DNA of 38,304 nt from a virus: IMG/VR virus record IMGVR_UViG_3300045051_000975, positions 1-38,304 of that record; one strand, 5' to 3'. The first letter of the stretch is position 1, and each line of letters begins with the position of its first letter. Below are positions 29,030 to 38,235 of this stretch, one piece after another. Position numbers and translations under genes: made by a program. Below the pieces are notes generated by a model, which searched no databases, had not been told where the DNA came from, and saw only the letters and a list, made by a program, of their open reading frames with translations.

Positions 29030-30193
29030 ATGAACCTCGCAACATTGTTAGAAGGTCCCGCGAACCTCACTCATCGCGGCCAGTTCCTGAAATTCAAGGG
29101 TGGCCTCACGGTCACTCCTTTGCTCGACGTGTTCAACATCGAGACCGACATGGAGGGCGTGATCGATAAGCGCGCGCTCGAGCGCAGCATCATCATCAGC
29201 GGCACTCCGACCGGCGTAATGGATGATGACCTGCTCGGCATGACGCACCGCTGGACGAATCCGAAAATCGGATCGCTCCTCACTCCGCGTTACGATGTCT
29301 CCGCAGTCGATGCCTCCGCCGATACGTTGACGCTGGTCGGCAGCGATGCGCCGCGCACGGGTTGCCTTGTTGAAGTCGCAGTGTTTCCAGGCGGGACCCT
29401 TCCGGCGGGTTTGGCAGCAGACACGCCATATTACTGGGGCGCGGCCGGCACGCTGCACGACACGGAGGCGCACGCGATCGCCAACACGAACAAGATCGAC
29501 ATTACCGACGCAGGCTCTGGCGACTTCGCGATCATTGAGCAGGAATACATCCAGATCGATGCCGTCTCGGCGAATCGCCGCTTGCTCTTCCATAACGGTG
29601 CCGTGTCAGACATGCCGCCGATCATTCAGTCGGCCGTGCAGACCCTGTTTGGCCCGATGTCATTCGCGATTTTCCCGAAGAACAATCGCGCCTGGTCGGC
29701 CGCGAACAACCTCTACACCGTCTCGAAAGTCGCGCTTACCGATACCGCGTCGGACAAGACCACGATCCCCACGCAGGAATACACGGGAGCGTTTGGCGCA
29801 TCCCCGTGGGATTCATTCAAGCTGCGCGGCCCGGCGACCACCACGCCGAAGCTGAGCACGCAGGCGATCTCGACGGATGGCCGCGGCAACGTCGGCCTGC
29901 AGATTACCGGCCTGAACGTATCCACAAAGTTCATTCCGCAGGGATTGAGCCATCAGCAGATGCTCGACCTTCTGCAGCTGCAGGGCGGCACGGTTGCGCG
30001 CGGCAAGAGCCAGGTGCGCGACGATCTCGTAATCAGCGGCACGGGTGTTTACGTGACCGTCTACAACGGTACGCCAAAGCAACTGCCGCAGACCTTCCAG
30101 ACGACCGGCCCGCTCGCCGGCGAGCTGGAGATCGAAGGCGCGATCAAACCCGGCACCGGCTACTTCCGCGTCGCGACGACCGCGGAAACCTGA
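29030..30193 (+). CDS. Probable major tail tube protein
   Basis: The protein has 387 residues with a beta-rich sequence throughout: LLEGPANLTHRGQFLKFKGG, ERSIIISGTPTGVMDDDLL, FGPMSFAIFPKNNRAWSAAN, and the end GELEIEGAIKPGTGYFRVA. Position (after connector and terminator genes, before fibre and tape measure) and size suggest the tail tube. No contractile-sheath gene accompanies it. Identity is inferred from order, not from a clear motif. Confidence 0.5.
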   Translation: MNLATLLEGPANLTHRGQFLKFKGGLTVTPLLDVFNIETDMEGVIDKRALERSIIISGTPTGVMDDDLLGMTHRWTNPKIGSLLTPRYDVSAVDASADTLTLVGSDAPRTGCLVEVAVFPGGTLPAGLAADTPYYWGAAGTLHDTEAHAIANTNKIDITDAGSGDFAIIEQEYIQIDAVSANRRLLFHNGAVSDMPPIIQSAVQTLFGPMSFAIFPKNNRAWSAANNLYTVSKVALTDTASDKTTIPTQEYTGAFGASPWDSFKLRGPATTTPKLSTQAISTDGRGNVGLQITGLNVSTKFIPQGLSHQQMLDLLQLQGGTVARGKSQVRDDLVISGTGVYVTVYNGTPKQLPQTFQTTGPLAGELEIEGAIKPGTGYFRVATTAET

Positions 30194-30214
30194 ACCGCGT
30201 AGCGAGTCACCCGT

Positions 30215-30895
30215 GTGGAAATCTTCCTCGACACCTATCTGCTCTGCTCACCCAACATCGCCCTCGGGCGAGTTGGGCCGAGCGGAATGTCTCTCAATGG
30301 GGACTCGATCGTTGATCCAGTCCCATTTTTCCGTGCGCTCGCGATCGCATACTTCGCGCGCGGCGGAGAAAGTGTTGAGTGGCAGTTTCGTGTCGTGCGG
30401 CTCTTCAACACGGAGCGCCTTGCGCATAAGTTCGCGCTGCTGCACCGCACGCAGCTTCCGCGACAAGGCCGGATTAAAGTTACCGTCGGCGCGAGTGGTG
30501 ACACCGAGGATATCTATCTCGAGGACGCCATCGTGCAGCCGACTGCACCGTCGATCGTCGGGACGGCCGTCGTCGTTCAGTACTCCGTTAAAGGCGGCAT
30601 TCCGAGTACCGATGTGCCCGACCCGCTGCCGAGCACGGATCCGGAGGAAGAATCCGTGAGCTTTCGTAGAGGTAAAGTTTCGATCGGCAACGGCGACGAA
30701 ACGGTCGACGTGACGTTTTCTGCTCCGCTCGCCGGCGATCTCGTGATCAGTCCGCGTATCAGTCACGTCAGCGGCGAGGACGCGATCGATTGCGAACTAC
30801 TCGAGGACACGATTAGCGCCGACGGTTTTTCAGTGAAGCTCAGCGCAGCGACAACCAGCGCGAATTACAAACTGCACTACACCGCCTTCGCATGA
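30215..30895 (+). CDS. Tail-associated protein with beta-sandwich C-terminus
   Basis: The protein has 226 residues from a GTG start. N-terminal half with VEWQFRVVRLFNTERLAHKF and GRIKVTVGASGDTEDIYLED, a Pro/Asp/Glu linker (PDPLPSTDPEEE), then a beta-sandwich domain from about 148 (VSFRRGKVSIGNGDETVDVT, FSAPLAGDLVISPRIS, ending GFSVKLSAATTSANYKLHY). The last domain resembles H-type-lectin-like adhesion domains of phage tail proteins. It is coupled to the fibre gene by ATGA. Confidence 0.55.
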   Translation: MEIFLDTYLLCSPNIALGRVGPSGMSLNGDSIVDPVPFFRALAIAYFARGGESVEWQFRVVRLFNTERLAHKFALLHRTQLPRQGRIKVTVGASGDTEDIYLEDAIVQPTAPSIVGTAVVVQYSVKGGIPSTDVPDPLPSTDPEEESVSFRRGKVSIGNGDETVDVTFSAPLAGDLVISPRISHVSGEDAIDCELLEDTISADGFSVKLSAATTSANYKLHYTAFA

Positions 30896-33210
30896 AGAAA
30901 TTTCTTCTCAGTTTTTGCGTGCTGCTCAGCGCAGCCATCGCGAGCGAGCGCCGCACGGACCTGACGCTCCTCGGCAGCGTTAACCAACTGCTCAGCGGTG
31001 CGACGTTCACGGTCAAATCGGGCGCGACGTTCATCGTCGAGAGCGGCGCGACATTCACTGTCCCTGCCAGCTCACTCCCAGCAGCGGCCGCCGACGGCAC
31101 CACGAAGGGCGTGGCGACGTTCACCGCCTCGGATTTCAACGCATCAAGCGGCGTCATCTCCATCGATTACACCAATGGCCAAGCGGCAAGCGGCAGCACG
31201 AAGGGGTTTCTGACGTCGACAGACTGGACCACGTTCAACGGCAAGGAGAGCGTTCTGACGTTTAATTCACCGCTGAGCCGGTCGACGAATACGATTTCTA
31301 TCGCGAATGCCGCAGCAGATGGAGCGACCAAAGGAGCGGCCGCATTTACCGCTGCCGACTTCGACGCAACCTCCGGCTTAATTTCGATAGATTACACGAA
31401 CGGTCAGGCGGCCTCCGGTAGCACGAAAGGTTTTCTCACTTCGACCGATTGGACTACGTTCAATAATAAGGTGAGCACTGGCGCGATCACGGGAAGCGGG
31501 CTCACGATGGCGACAAGCCGCATACTCGGGCGTACGAGCGCGAGCGCGGGAGCAGTGGAGGAATTAACGACCAGCGAAGTGCTCGATCTGGTTGGATCAA
31601 CTCGGGGGAGTCTACTTTATCGCGGCGCTAGCGGATGGGCTATCCTTGCTCCCGGCACAAGCGGTTATCGCCTGCAGAGCAACGGCGCAGGCGCTGATCC
31701 AACCTGGGAAGCCGTAATCGGCACTGGCACGGTCACTCACACCGGAGGCGCGCTCACATCAAACGCCGTCGTGCTCGGCGCTGGCACCGACGATGCAAAG
31801 GTGGTGGCCGGGATCTCCACCGATGGCACCTCCGCGCTGAATCTCGGCGTCGCTGGATCATCTGTCGGCAAGGTTGTATTTTCAAATGCGACCAGTGGCT
31901 CGATCACGTTGCAGCCAACCACGGGCGCGCTGGGCACCATCACGCTCACGCTGCCCGCTGCCTCTGGGACACTGTTCACGTCGGCGACCACCGTCGACGC
32001 ACTCGATGCGGCCAACTTTGCCGCCGATGCCGGCGCCAATGATACGTACACCGCGACGCTTTCGCCAGCGCCATCAGCCTACGTCACTGGCGTGCACTAT
32101 CGCTTCAAAGCGAACACCGCGAATACCGGAGCAGCCTCGATCAACTTCAATTCGCTTGGCGCAAAAACGATCAAGAAAGCGGCCGGGGGAATCACGACCG
32201 ATTTGGCCGACAATGATATTCGCGCCGGGCAGTGGGTAGATCTCGTTTACGACGGCACCAACATGCAGATGCAGTCGACGCTCGGCAACGCCGCGGCCGG
32301 GGGCGGTTCTGGTACGGTGAGTAGCGGCACCACGAGTCAGCTCGCCTACTATGCGACGAGCGGCACCACGGTTTCAGGGCTGGCGACTGCGAATAACTCG
32401 ATCCTTGTCACTAACGGTTCCGGCGTGCCGTCGCTTTCAACGACGCTCCCATCTTTCACTGAGTCCGGTACGGTCACCTGGGGCGCGAGCGGGCCATCGA
32501 TGACCGCCAATAGCACCTACGGAGTTTTGATAGCGGCGGCGGCTTCGAGCAGTGCCCTGACGCAATTCAACACTTCGCTTTCAACCGGTTTTTCCGAGGC
32601 GAGATTCAATAACGACATCAACAATTTTCTCGAAGTGGGCCATACGGGTTCGGCCTACTCCGGGAGTTTTCTCTCTGGTGGCCCATCTGGCGCGTCCGCC
32701 TACGTAACGACAAACGGCACCGTTCCGCTCGTATTGGGTTACAATGCCCTCGCGAAGTTCGTCATCAACGGATCAGGCGCCTTTTTTTATACTCTTCCGA
32801 GCATTTCTCCAGCTAGCGGCGGGGCCTACCTCACGATCAATGCGAACGCCTCAACGGCGGGCGGACTCATTTTCAACTACAACGGATCGCTTGACGCTTA
32901 CATCCTGACGTCGGCGACAACGAACAACGTCATCGTCGGTTCTACGGTGGGCGATCTGTGCGTGATGATGGCCTCGAAGAACATCCTCTTTTCCACGGAT
33001 TCGGGGACCACTACCGAGCTCAAAATCGATACGTCCCACAACTTGATCGCTGCTGGCTCCATGAAGACGGCCGCGCCAAGTGGCGGCACTGCTGCAGCGT
33101 GGAAGTTTGGCACGGTCGCTACCGTTACGCCCACCGCCCAGAACCGAACCATCGAACTCGATGTCGCGGGCACACGTTACTTTCTCACCGCCAAAACAAC
33201 GAACGACTAA
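30892..33210 (+). CDS. Repeat-containing tail fibre / adhesin
   Basis: The protein has 772 residues and is rich in Ser, Thr, Gly and Ala. A signal-peptide-like N-terminus (MKKFLLSFCVLLSAAIAS) is followed by three SGATF mini-repeats (35-57). Two near-identical blocks at about 66-118 and 141-193 follow, 75 residues apart, with shared GVISIDYTNGQAAS / TKGFLTSTDWTTF. Beta-helical-looking sequence then extends to the end, and the last residues (RTIELDVAGTRYFLTAKT) look like a fibre tip. It should bind the host receptor. No recognisable chaperone domain was seen. Confidence 0.75.
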   Translation: MKKFLLSFCVLLSAAIASERRTDLTLLGSVNQLLSGATFTVKSGATFIVESGATFTVPASSLPAAAADGTTKGVATFTASDFNASSGVISIDYTNGQAASGSTKGFLTSTDWTTFNGKESVLTFNSPLSRSTNTISIANAAADGATKGAAAFTAADFDATSGLISIDYTNGQAASGSTKGFLTSTDWTTFNNKVSTGAITGSGLTMATSRILGRTSASAGAVEELTTSEVLDLVGSTRGSLLYRGASGWAILAPGTSGYRLQSNGAGADPTWEAVIGTGTVTHTGGALTSNAVVLGAGTDDAKVVAGISTDGTSALNLGVAGSSVGKVVFSNATSGSITLQPTTGALGTITLTLPAASGTLFTSATTVDALDAANFAADAGANDTYTATLSPAPSAYVTGVHYRFKANTANTGAASINFNSLGAKTIKKAAGGITTDLADNDIRAGQWVDLVYDGTNMQMQSTLGNAAAGGGSGTVSSGTTSQLAYYATSGTTVSGLATANNSILVTNGSGVPSLSTTLPSFTESGTVTWGASGPSMTANSTYGVLIAAAASSSALTQFNTSLSTGFSEARFNNDINNFLEVGHTGSAYSGSFLSGGPSGASAYVTTNGTVPLVLGYNALAKFVINGSGAFFYTLPSISPASGGAYLTINANASTAGGLIFNYNGSLDAYILTSATTNNVIVGSTVGDLCVMMASKNILFSTDSGTTTELKIDTSHNLIAAGSMKTAAPSGGTAAAWKFGTVATVTPTAQNRTIELDVAGTRYFLTAKTTND

Positions 33211-33213
33211 AAG

Positions 33214-33639
33214 ATGAAACGCACTCTCCAATTTCTTTCGCTTCTCGCCTTCAGCGCTACGCTCTACGCGGAGCCAGTCACGCTCACAAATTTCGAAGCG
33301 CAGAAACTCTACATCGCGCTCAACGGAATCGAAGCGGGGCTCACCGCCGCGAACACGACGCTCGTCGCGGACAATCTGAATGCGCTCTTGCCAAAGGTAC
33401 AGGCCTACGAGAAGGGCAACGCGGCCGCTCAGAAAAAATTCAAAATCACAGCCGCGACCAAGGCGGACGATGCTGCCGCGGAAACGTTCTCTGCTGAAGT
33501 CGAGGCTAACGCGGCTGCGCAGATCACAATCGATCTTTCGCGTCTGAGTTTAAGCGACGACGAAATCACCGCGGCGAAAATCAAGCCCGGTACGCTCGCC
33601 ATCATTCGCCAGCATTTGAGACCGGCTCTGAAGAAGTGA
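33214..33639 (+). CDS. Small exported-looking protein between fibre and tape measure
   Basis: The protein has 141 residues. The N-terminus MKRTLQFLSLLAFSATLYAE is a textbook Sec signal with cleavage after YA. The mature part is helical (ALNGIEAGLTAANTTLVADN, AYEKGNAAAQKKFKITAA) and ends LAIIRQHLRPALKK. In siphophages this place often holds a tail-assembly chaperone, but those have no signal peptide. Function unclear. Confidence 0.6.
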   Translation: MKRTLQFLSLLAFSATLYAEPVTLTNFEAQKLYIALNGIEAGLTAANTTLVADNLNALLPKVQAYEKGNAAAQKKFKITAATKADDAAAETFSAEVEANAAAQITIDLSRLSLSDDEITAAKIKPGTLAIIRQHLRPALKK

Positions 33640-33676
33640 TCGGGCTCTTAGCTCTAGACTAATTGCTTTCGCGTAC

Positions 33677-35722
33677 ATGGCCGACCAACTCACGCTCGAA
33701 ATCCTGATCAAAACGGCCCTACAAGGCCGCGGGATTTCTGCGACCGCAGATGAGGTCAAGCAGCTCACGCAGGAAATCGACAAGGCCACGCCGGCCGGAA
33801 AGCAATACAACCTGGAGCAAGACGCGCTCGTCAAACGCGTCGGCGAGCTGCGCCAGGCATCGAGTGCTGCGAAACCGGAAGTTGAGAACGTCGAGAAGGC
33901 CACAAAGAAGGCTGGAGATGCGGCGCAGCAGACAGGCAAGCATGTGCAGGGCATGGGCCGTGACCTCAACGAGGGCGCCGCTGCCGGGCGAATCCTGCTA
34001 GAGGTTTTAAGCGGAAACTTTCTTGCACTCGGTCAAGTTGGAACGGCCGTTAAGGGTTTGGGCGTCGCGTTGAAGGCAAATCTGATCGGCACCCTCGTTA
34101 CGCTTGGCGCCGTTGCTGCTCAGTTTGTAATTCCGTTCGTCGCCGGGTTCGCGAAGGCAAAACGCTCGGTTGAAGACGTCGTTGATGAATTACAAAAGGC
34201 GGAAGAGGCGGGCACGAAATTCGCTAACGCAAAGCTGACGAAGTTCGCCGATGAAATGGAGCTCAATCGGGCAAGAGCGGAAGCCGTCCGAAATGTGCTC
34301 CGCGAGATTTTAGAGCTACAGGGCAAGCGCGCCGAAGCTGAGGCGGCCGCGTCGCGCGCGAAAATTGATGCGAATCCGCTTCTCACAGATGAGCAAAAAA
34401 CGCGACAGAAACAGGCGATCGATGAGAAACTGGTCGCGAGCCAGCGCGAGCGCGAAGACGCGGCGAGAAATGAAGAGCTGGTTAGGAGCGCGCAGGAAAT
34501 CCTCGATGCGAATAAGGTTCTGGAAAACGCCGAAAAGGAGCGTGCCGCTGCCGACGCCAAATTGACCGCGGCAACCCAAGCCCGCGCAGACCGAATCGAA
34601 AAAGAAAAAACCGCTGCAGGATTACAAAAGCAGGTCGACGCCGCGTCCGCCGGTACCGGTCCGGGCACATCAGCCGAAGAGCTTCGACAAAATGCGGAGA
34701 ATTTTCAGCGACTCCAAAACCTAAAGGGGGAATTGGCATCGGGAAAATCTGAAAGCCAGCTCACACGTGAAGTAGGCGATGCCAAGGGTGAATTGGCTAA
34801 GTTTACGGAGTCCGCAAAAGCTGCTGATGAGGCTCTTAAAAAAATCCTCGCAACGAATGGACCGCAATTGGATGCCGCCCCAAAAAAGGAGGCGGAGATT
34901 CAGGCGACTCGTAAGGCTGAGGATGAAAAGCGAGCCGTCACAGCGGCCCAAGATCAAAAGGCCGCCATTAACGCAGACGCCCAGGCGCTCGCGGATTTTA
35001 AAGCGAAACAGACTGAGCTAAAAGCTGCGGTCGATGCAGCGGTTCAGAATAATGATACTGTTGCTGAAAGGGCCGCGCGGAAGGCGCTGGGCGATTTCAA
35101 TTCAACGTTCAAACAAGGTCTCACCGGTGCCGACGACCGAAAGAAGCTGAGCGACGCCGCCGATCAGCGAGCATTTTCGCAGCATCAGGTTGAAAACACC
35201 GCGGCCGTTGATCGTTCTACGGCGGCCACATCATCGCTCGAGAAGGCGATCTACTCTGCGCGTCCGAACCAAGGTGGAACGATAACGACCCCATCGGGTG
35301 AAAAGATCGATATCACGGCGAGCGATAGTGTGGCCAAGGCCAAAAAGGTGGATCAAGCGCTCACCGATTTCTACGCCCCACTTGATGCCCAATCGTCGAC
35401 CGTTCGACCGACCGCGTCGGCTCGCCAAACGGTGTCGCAGGGAGACAATTCCGCTGATGTTCAGGCAGCCAATAACGACGCGCTCGCGAAGGTTGCTGAT
35501 GCGGTAAAGAGCCAGCAGCCATTACAGCCGCTCGACACCCAGCCACTTGAACAGGCGAACGCTGAAAAGCACCAGCAGATCGTCGGCGCACTCCAGGCTT
35601 CCGCCCAAAAAATCGCACAGCTGGCGGCCACCGATCAGGCGCAAGCCCAGCAGATCGCTGATATCTGGAAGGAGATCGCGGCGATTAACACCGCGGCTCG
35701 CAACGCGAAGGATGTTTCATAG
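33677..35722 (+). CDS. Tail tape measure protein
   Basis: The protein has 681 residues and is very rich in Ala, Lys, Glu and Gln, with long helical heptads (residues 30-100 and 180-500). A hydrophobic patch near 120-155 (LKANLIGTLVTLGAVAAQFV) may form the membrane-inserting segment. The position upstream of the tail hub gene and its size, which would give a tail of about 100 nm by the usual 1.5 Angstrom per residue rule, agree with a long flexible tail. No lytic transglycosylase or peptidase domain is visible in it. Confidence 0.75.
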   Translation: MADQLTLEILIKTALQGRGISATADEVKQLTQEIDKATPAGKQYNLEQDALVKRVGELRQASSAAKPEVENVEKATKKAGDAAQQTGKHVQGMGRDLNEGAAAGRILLEVLSGNFLALGQVGTAVKGLGVALKANLIGTLVTLGAVAAQFVIPFVAGFAKAKRSVEDVVDELQKAEEAGTKFANAKLTKFADEMELNRARAEAVRNVLREILELQGKRAEAEAAASRAKIDANPLLTDEQKTRQKQAIDEKLVASQREREDAARNEELVRSAQEILDANKVLENAEKERAAADAKLTAATQARADRIEKEKTAAGLQKQVDAASAGTGPGTSAEELRQNAENFQRLQNLKGELASGKSESQLTREVGDAKGELAKFTESAKAADEALKKILATNGPQLDAAPKKEAEIQATRKAEDEKRAVTAAQDQKAAINADAQALADFKAKQTELKAAVDAAVQNNDTVAERAARKALGDFNSTFKQGLTGADDRKKLSDAADQRAFSQHQVENTAAVDRSTAATSSLEKAIYSARPNQGGTITTPSGEKIDITASDSVAKAKKVDQALTDFYAPLDAQSSTVRPTASARQTVSQGDNSADVQAANNDALAKVADAVKSQQPLQPLDTQPLEQANAEKHQQIVGALQASAQKIAQLAATDQAQAQQIADIWKEIAAINTAARNAKDVS

Positions 35723-35724
35723 CG

Positions 35725-37707
35725 ATGGCGACCTGGACTCTGAAGATTGGTGAACTCACGCGGACGTTTGCCGGCTGGGGCATCGACGCAGACTCGGTGC
35801 AGTTGGTTTTTCGTAGCTTCGAAAGCGACACACTCTCGTGGGCGATGACCGAGGCCGATGCTCTTGCCGAGCCGCCATTCGCCTACGATCAGCCGGTCAC
35901 GCTATATAAAGACGGCGTGAAATGGTTTGTTGGTCGCATCCACGATGACCCGGTCGAATTCGCGGCCAAAGGCGAGGTGCAACGTTACATCTGCAAAAAC
36001 GCCTGGGCGGACCTCGAAACCTGTATCTGGGAGCAGGCGCGCACGGAGACGCTGGATCAGTCGAATCCGATCACGCTTTTCATGAGCCGCCAGCTGCTCA
36101 CTTTCCGCGCTGGCGTCGGCAAAATCGATACCAAGAGCCAGCTTGAGGACGTGCTAGACTTCGCGATCGCTGACGGAATTCAGATCGCGTACATCGTCGA
36201 CTTCGAGGGTCTGGTGCCGCAGTACCAGGAGGTGCGCGACGCGACCGTGGCTGCGATCGCGCGAATGATGGGTAAATGGACGCCGGACATCGCGAGCCAT
36301 TTCGACTATACGACCGAGCCTTACCCCACGGTCATTTTCAAGCGCCGCGGCAATCCGATCACGCCCGTCACACTGGATCTCTCGGCTTATGTCCCGGCGA
36401 CTGGACTGGTCGGGGCACGACCGATTCGCGCTCTCCGCGAGCTCTTCGTTGACGGGGTGAAAATCAATTACCTCGGTACTGAATCCGCGCCGACCGAAGG
36501 TGGCAGTCCTTACACCACGCTCTTCAGTTCATCAGCAGGCACGATTTTCGCTCGGCCAAAGGTGTTGAAGTTCACGGTCGATCTGTTCGGCCGCGGTACG
36601 GCAAATCAAGAGACGCCGACCGCTGATTTTGTGGCCGCTTTCTACGCGATCCTGCAGAAGCTTTTTTATCAGGCAGTGTTGACATTTAGACACCTGGATG
36701 TGCCCGGCACCTATCGCCCTGGCATGATCATAAATTTCACGGGTGGCCGTGCTGAATGGACTACAGCGAAGGCGATCGTCCAGGCCGTCACAGAGACGCC
36801 GGCAATCGGTGAGACAATCGTCGAGTGCGGTGCTCCGCCATTCCTCAACAAAGGAAGCTTCAACGAGCTCGCCCGGATAGCTGCCGGCGTGGACACCTAC
36901 GGCGTGCTTTCCCCGGCCACGGTTCCGAGCAGCGGCATCGCGGAAAGCGTGGAGTGCTCATTGGCCTGTGAATCAAAATCCGGCAGCGCTTCACTGTGTG
37001 GACTCGAAGAATTTAACGACGGGAATCCGGCCAGCGTTCCGGCCAAGCGGTATCGGAAAAAGGTAAAGACCGGTCAGATCAATTATACCTGCAACGGCAT
37101 CCCCCACATCACCGACTACGTCAACACCGACGTGTATGACGCAGCGACCTGCGTCCAAAGCGGCACGCCCTCGGTCCCGATCAATGGAAGTTTCAACGCC
37201 GCGACATCGATTGTGGTCACAAAAACCAGCTTCCGATTCGACGTGAATTTCGTCGGCATGGGAGGTGGTGCAGGTTGCGCGGGTGGTCAGGCCATGACCG
37301 AGACTTCGTGGGCTGAGTCGGTCCTCTCTGAAGAAGACACCGATTCAGATGCCGAAAATAGGGCGATGGCCGCGATAACCGACTGGACAACTGCTCCAGC
37401 CGACTGCACCTCGCATACGTCATATCGCACTCAACGGACTGGCTCCGAGATCGGCTTCAGTTTCCGCAAGGGGCGCTCGCGTGTCTCGTTTAATGCGTCG
37501 AGCGAGGCCACCTATCGGGTTCGAACCTACTTTCGCCGGCGGGTCTACGGCAGCGGATCGACCTTCGCGGCCTATGTGGTCAATGAAACGGATATAAGCG
37601 CTGGAGTTGGACCGGTCGTGATGCCCTACGTCGACACCCCTTCCGAAGACGGATATGAGATCCTTGCGGCCGGCGCGACGGTGTATCGTCTGCCGCCCTC
37701 CCCCTGA
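35725..37707 (+). CDS. Tail hub / baseplate protein
   Basis: The protein has 660 residues. The N-terminal 90 residues (WTLKIGELTRTFAGWGIDAD, then TLSWAMTEADALAEPPFAYD and VTLYKDGVKWFVGRI) match the usual start of tail hub proteins (phage late-control D/gp27-like). A central region (residues 100-390) is followed by a Cys-containing segment from 410 (ESVECSLACESKSGSASLCG) and a beta-rich end. Position after the tape measure is the standard one for the hub. The last base overlaps the next start (TGATG). Confidence 0.65.
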   Translation: MATWTLKIGELTRTFAGWGIDADSVQLVFRSFESDTLSWAMTEADALAEPPFAYDQPVTLYKDGVKWFVGRIHDDPVEFAAKGEVQRYICKNAWADLETCIWEQARTETLDQSNPITLFMSRQLLTFRAGVGKIDTKSQLEDVLDFAIADGIQIAYIVDFEGLVPQYQEVRDATVAAIARMMGKWTPDIASHFDYTTEPYPTVIFKRRGNPITPVTLDLSAYVPATGLVGARPIRALRELFVDGVKINYLGTESAPTEGGSPYTTLFSSSAGTIFARPKVLKFTVDLFGRGTANQETPTADFVAAFYAILQKLFYQAVLTFRHLDVPGTYRPGMIINFTGGRAEWTTAKAIVQAVTETPAIGETIVECGAPPFLNKGSFNELARIAAGVDTYGVLSPATVPSSGIAESVECSLACESKSGSASLCGLEEFNDGNPASVPAKRYRKKVKTGQINYTCNGIPHITDYVNTDVYDAATCVQSGTPSVPINGSFNAATSIVVTKTSFRFDVNFVGMGGGAGCAGGQAMTETSWAESVLSEEDTDSDAENRAMAAITDWTTAPADCTSHTSYRTQRTGSEIGFSFRKGRSRVSFNASSEATYRVRTYFRRRVYGSGSTFAAYVVNETDISAGVGPVVMPYVDTPSEDGYEILAAGATVYRLPPSP

Positions 37708-38102
37708 TGCTTATCCGCCGATCGACTTGGATTGTTATTGATTCAGGCGCCGGCGGGGTGGTCACGCCGGAGCTTGCGGCAAAGGGGCGCGAGTTGGCCG
37801 TCGCAACCCATGGCATACCACCGGCCCCCGAGCATGCATCATTAATGACCAAAGCGCGGCGGCTCAGGGCAGAACTCGCGGCATGGCGACGGCAGGGCTT
37901 GAAATTTGTTTCACGAGCGACGCGGTTGGAGCGCGGCGCGATCTGCGAAGGGGATGCCACGCGGCCGGCCTGTCCATACTGGAACGGCAAAGGCAATTTC
38001 GGCTTGGGCGAATGCACTTATCCGGGCTGCGGATGCACAAAGGGCAAGCGAGCCTTGGCATCGAGCATGTGCCCGCATCGGCCATCGAAGTGGCCACGCT
38101 GA
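37707..38102 (+). CDS. Cysteine-rich tail-end protein
   Basis: The protein has 131 residues and is the final gene before the right end. Helical N-terminal 75 residues (ASLMTKARRLRAELAAWRRQ), then six Cys in about 45 residues: C-x9-C, followed by CTYPGCGCTKGK and a later MCPHRPSKW. Such clusters at the ends of siphovirus tail cassettes bind iron-sulfur or zinc (compare lambda gpL). The short overlap with the hub gene suggests a common tail-tip role. Confidence 0.6.
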   Translation: MLIRRSTWIVIDSGAGGVVTPELAAKGRELAVATHGIPPAPEHASLMTKARRLRAELAAWRRQGLKFVSRATRLERGAICEGDATRPACPYWNGKGNFGLGECTYPGCGCTKGKRALASSMCPHRPSKWPR

Positions 38103-38125
38103 GACTCCCTCTACGCAGCCCTTAA

Positions 38126-38147
38126 TTGAGCTTTAAACCAGGCTCAA
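38126..38147 (+). terminator. Inverted repeat after last late gene
   Basis: TTGAGC at 38126-38131 pairs with GCTCAA at 38142-38147 around a 10-nt loop, in the 128 bp between the last gene and the right end. No T-tract follows. It may end late transcription before the host flank. Confidence 0.35.
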
Positions 38148-38181
38148 ACCGGTGAAGAAATGACGCCTTGATGTCGGGCAA

Positions 38182-38215
38182 AAGTTCCCAAACCTTTGCG
38201 GCGAGTGCCCAAACT
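38182..38215 (-). repeat. Right-end transposase-binding repeats
   Basis: AAGTTCCCAAACCT at 38182-38195 is the exact complement of the left-end 14-mer, and a weaker copy AGTGCCCAAACT lies at 38204-38215. Their cores are 21 bp apart (two helical turns). The outer copy is 16 bp from the terminus. Confidence 0.75.
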
Positions 38216-38230
38216 CAAAGCGGCGTTACA

Positions 38231-38235
38231 TCACC
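38231..38235. repeat. Target-site duplication, right copy (tcacc)
   Basis: Follows the terminal CA and matches tcgcc at 1186-1190 at four of five bases. Confidence 0.7.

Larger units (their letters stand above)
1191..38230. mobile_element. Mu-like transposable prophage, complete
   Basis: The element begins 5'-TG at 1191 and ends CA-3' at 38230. It is flanked by a near-perfect 5-bp duplication and encodes MuA-like transposase, MuB-like ATPase, Gam, a repressor/Ner pair and a full set of head and tail genes. Its length of 37,040 bp fits transposable phages (35-40 kb). Every structural module expected is intact and no frameshift was seen, so it could be functional; the only missing part is a recognisable endolysin. 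The head genes are of HK97 type and the tail genes suggest a non-contractile tail, unlike Mu itself. Confidence 0.9.
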
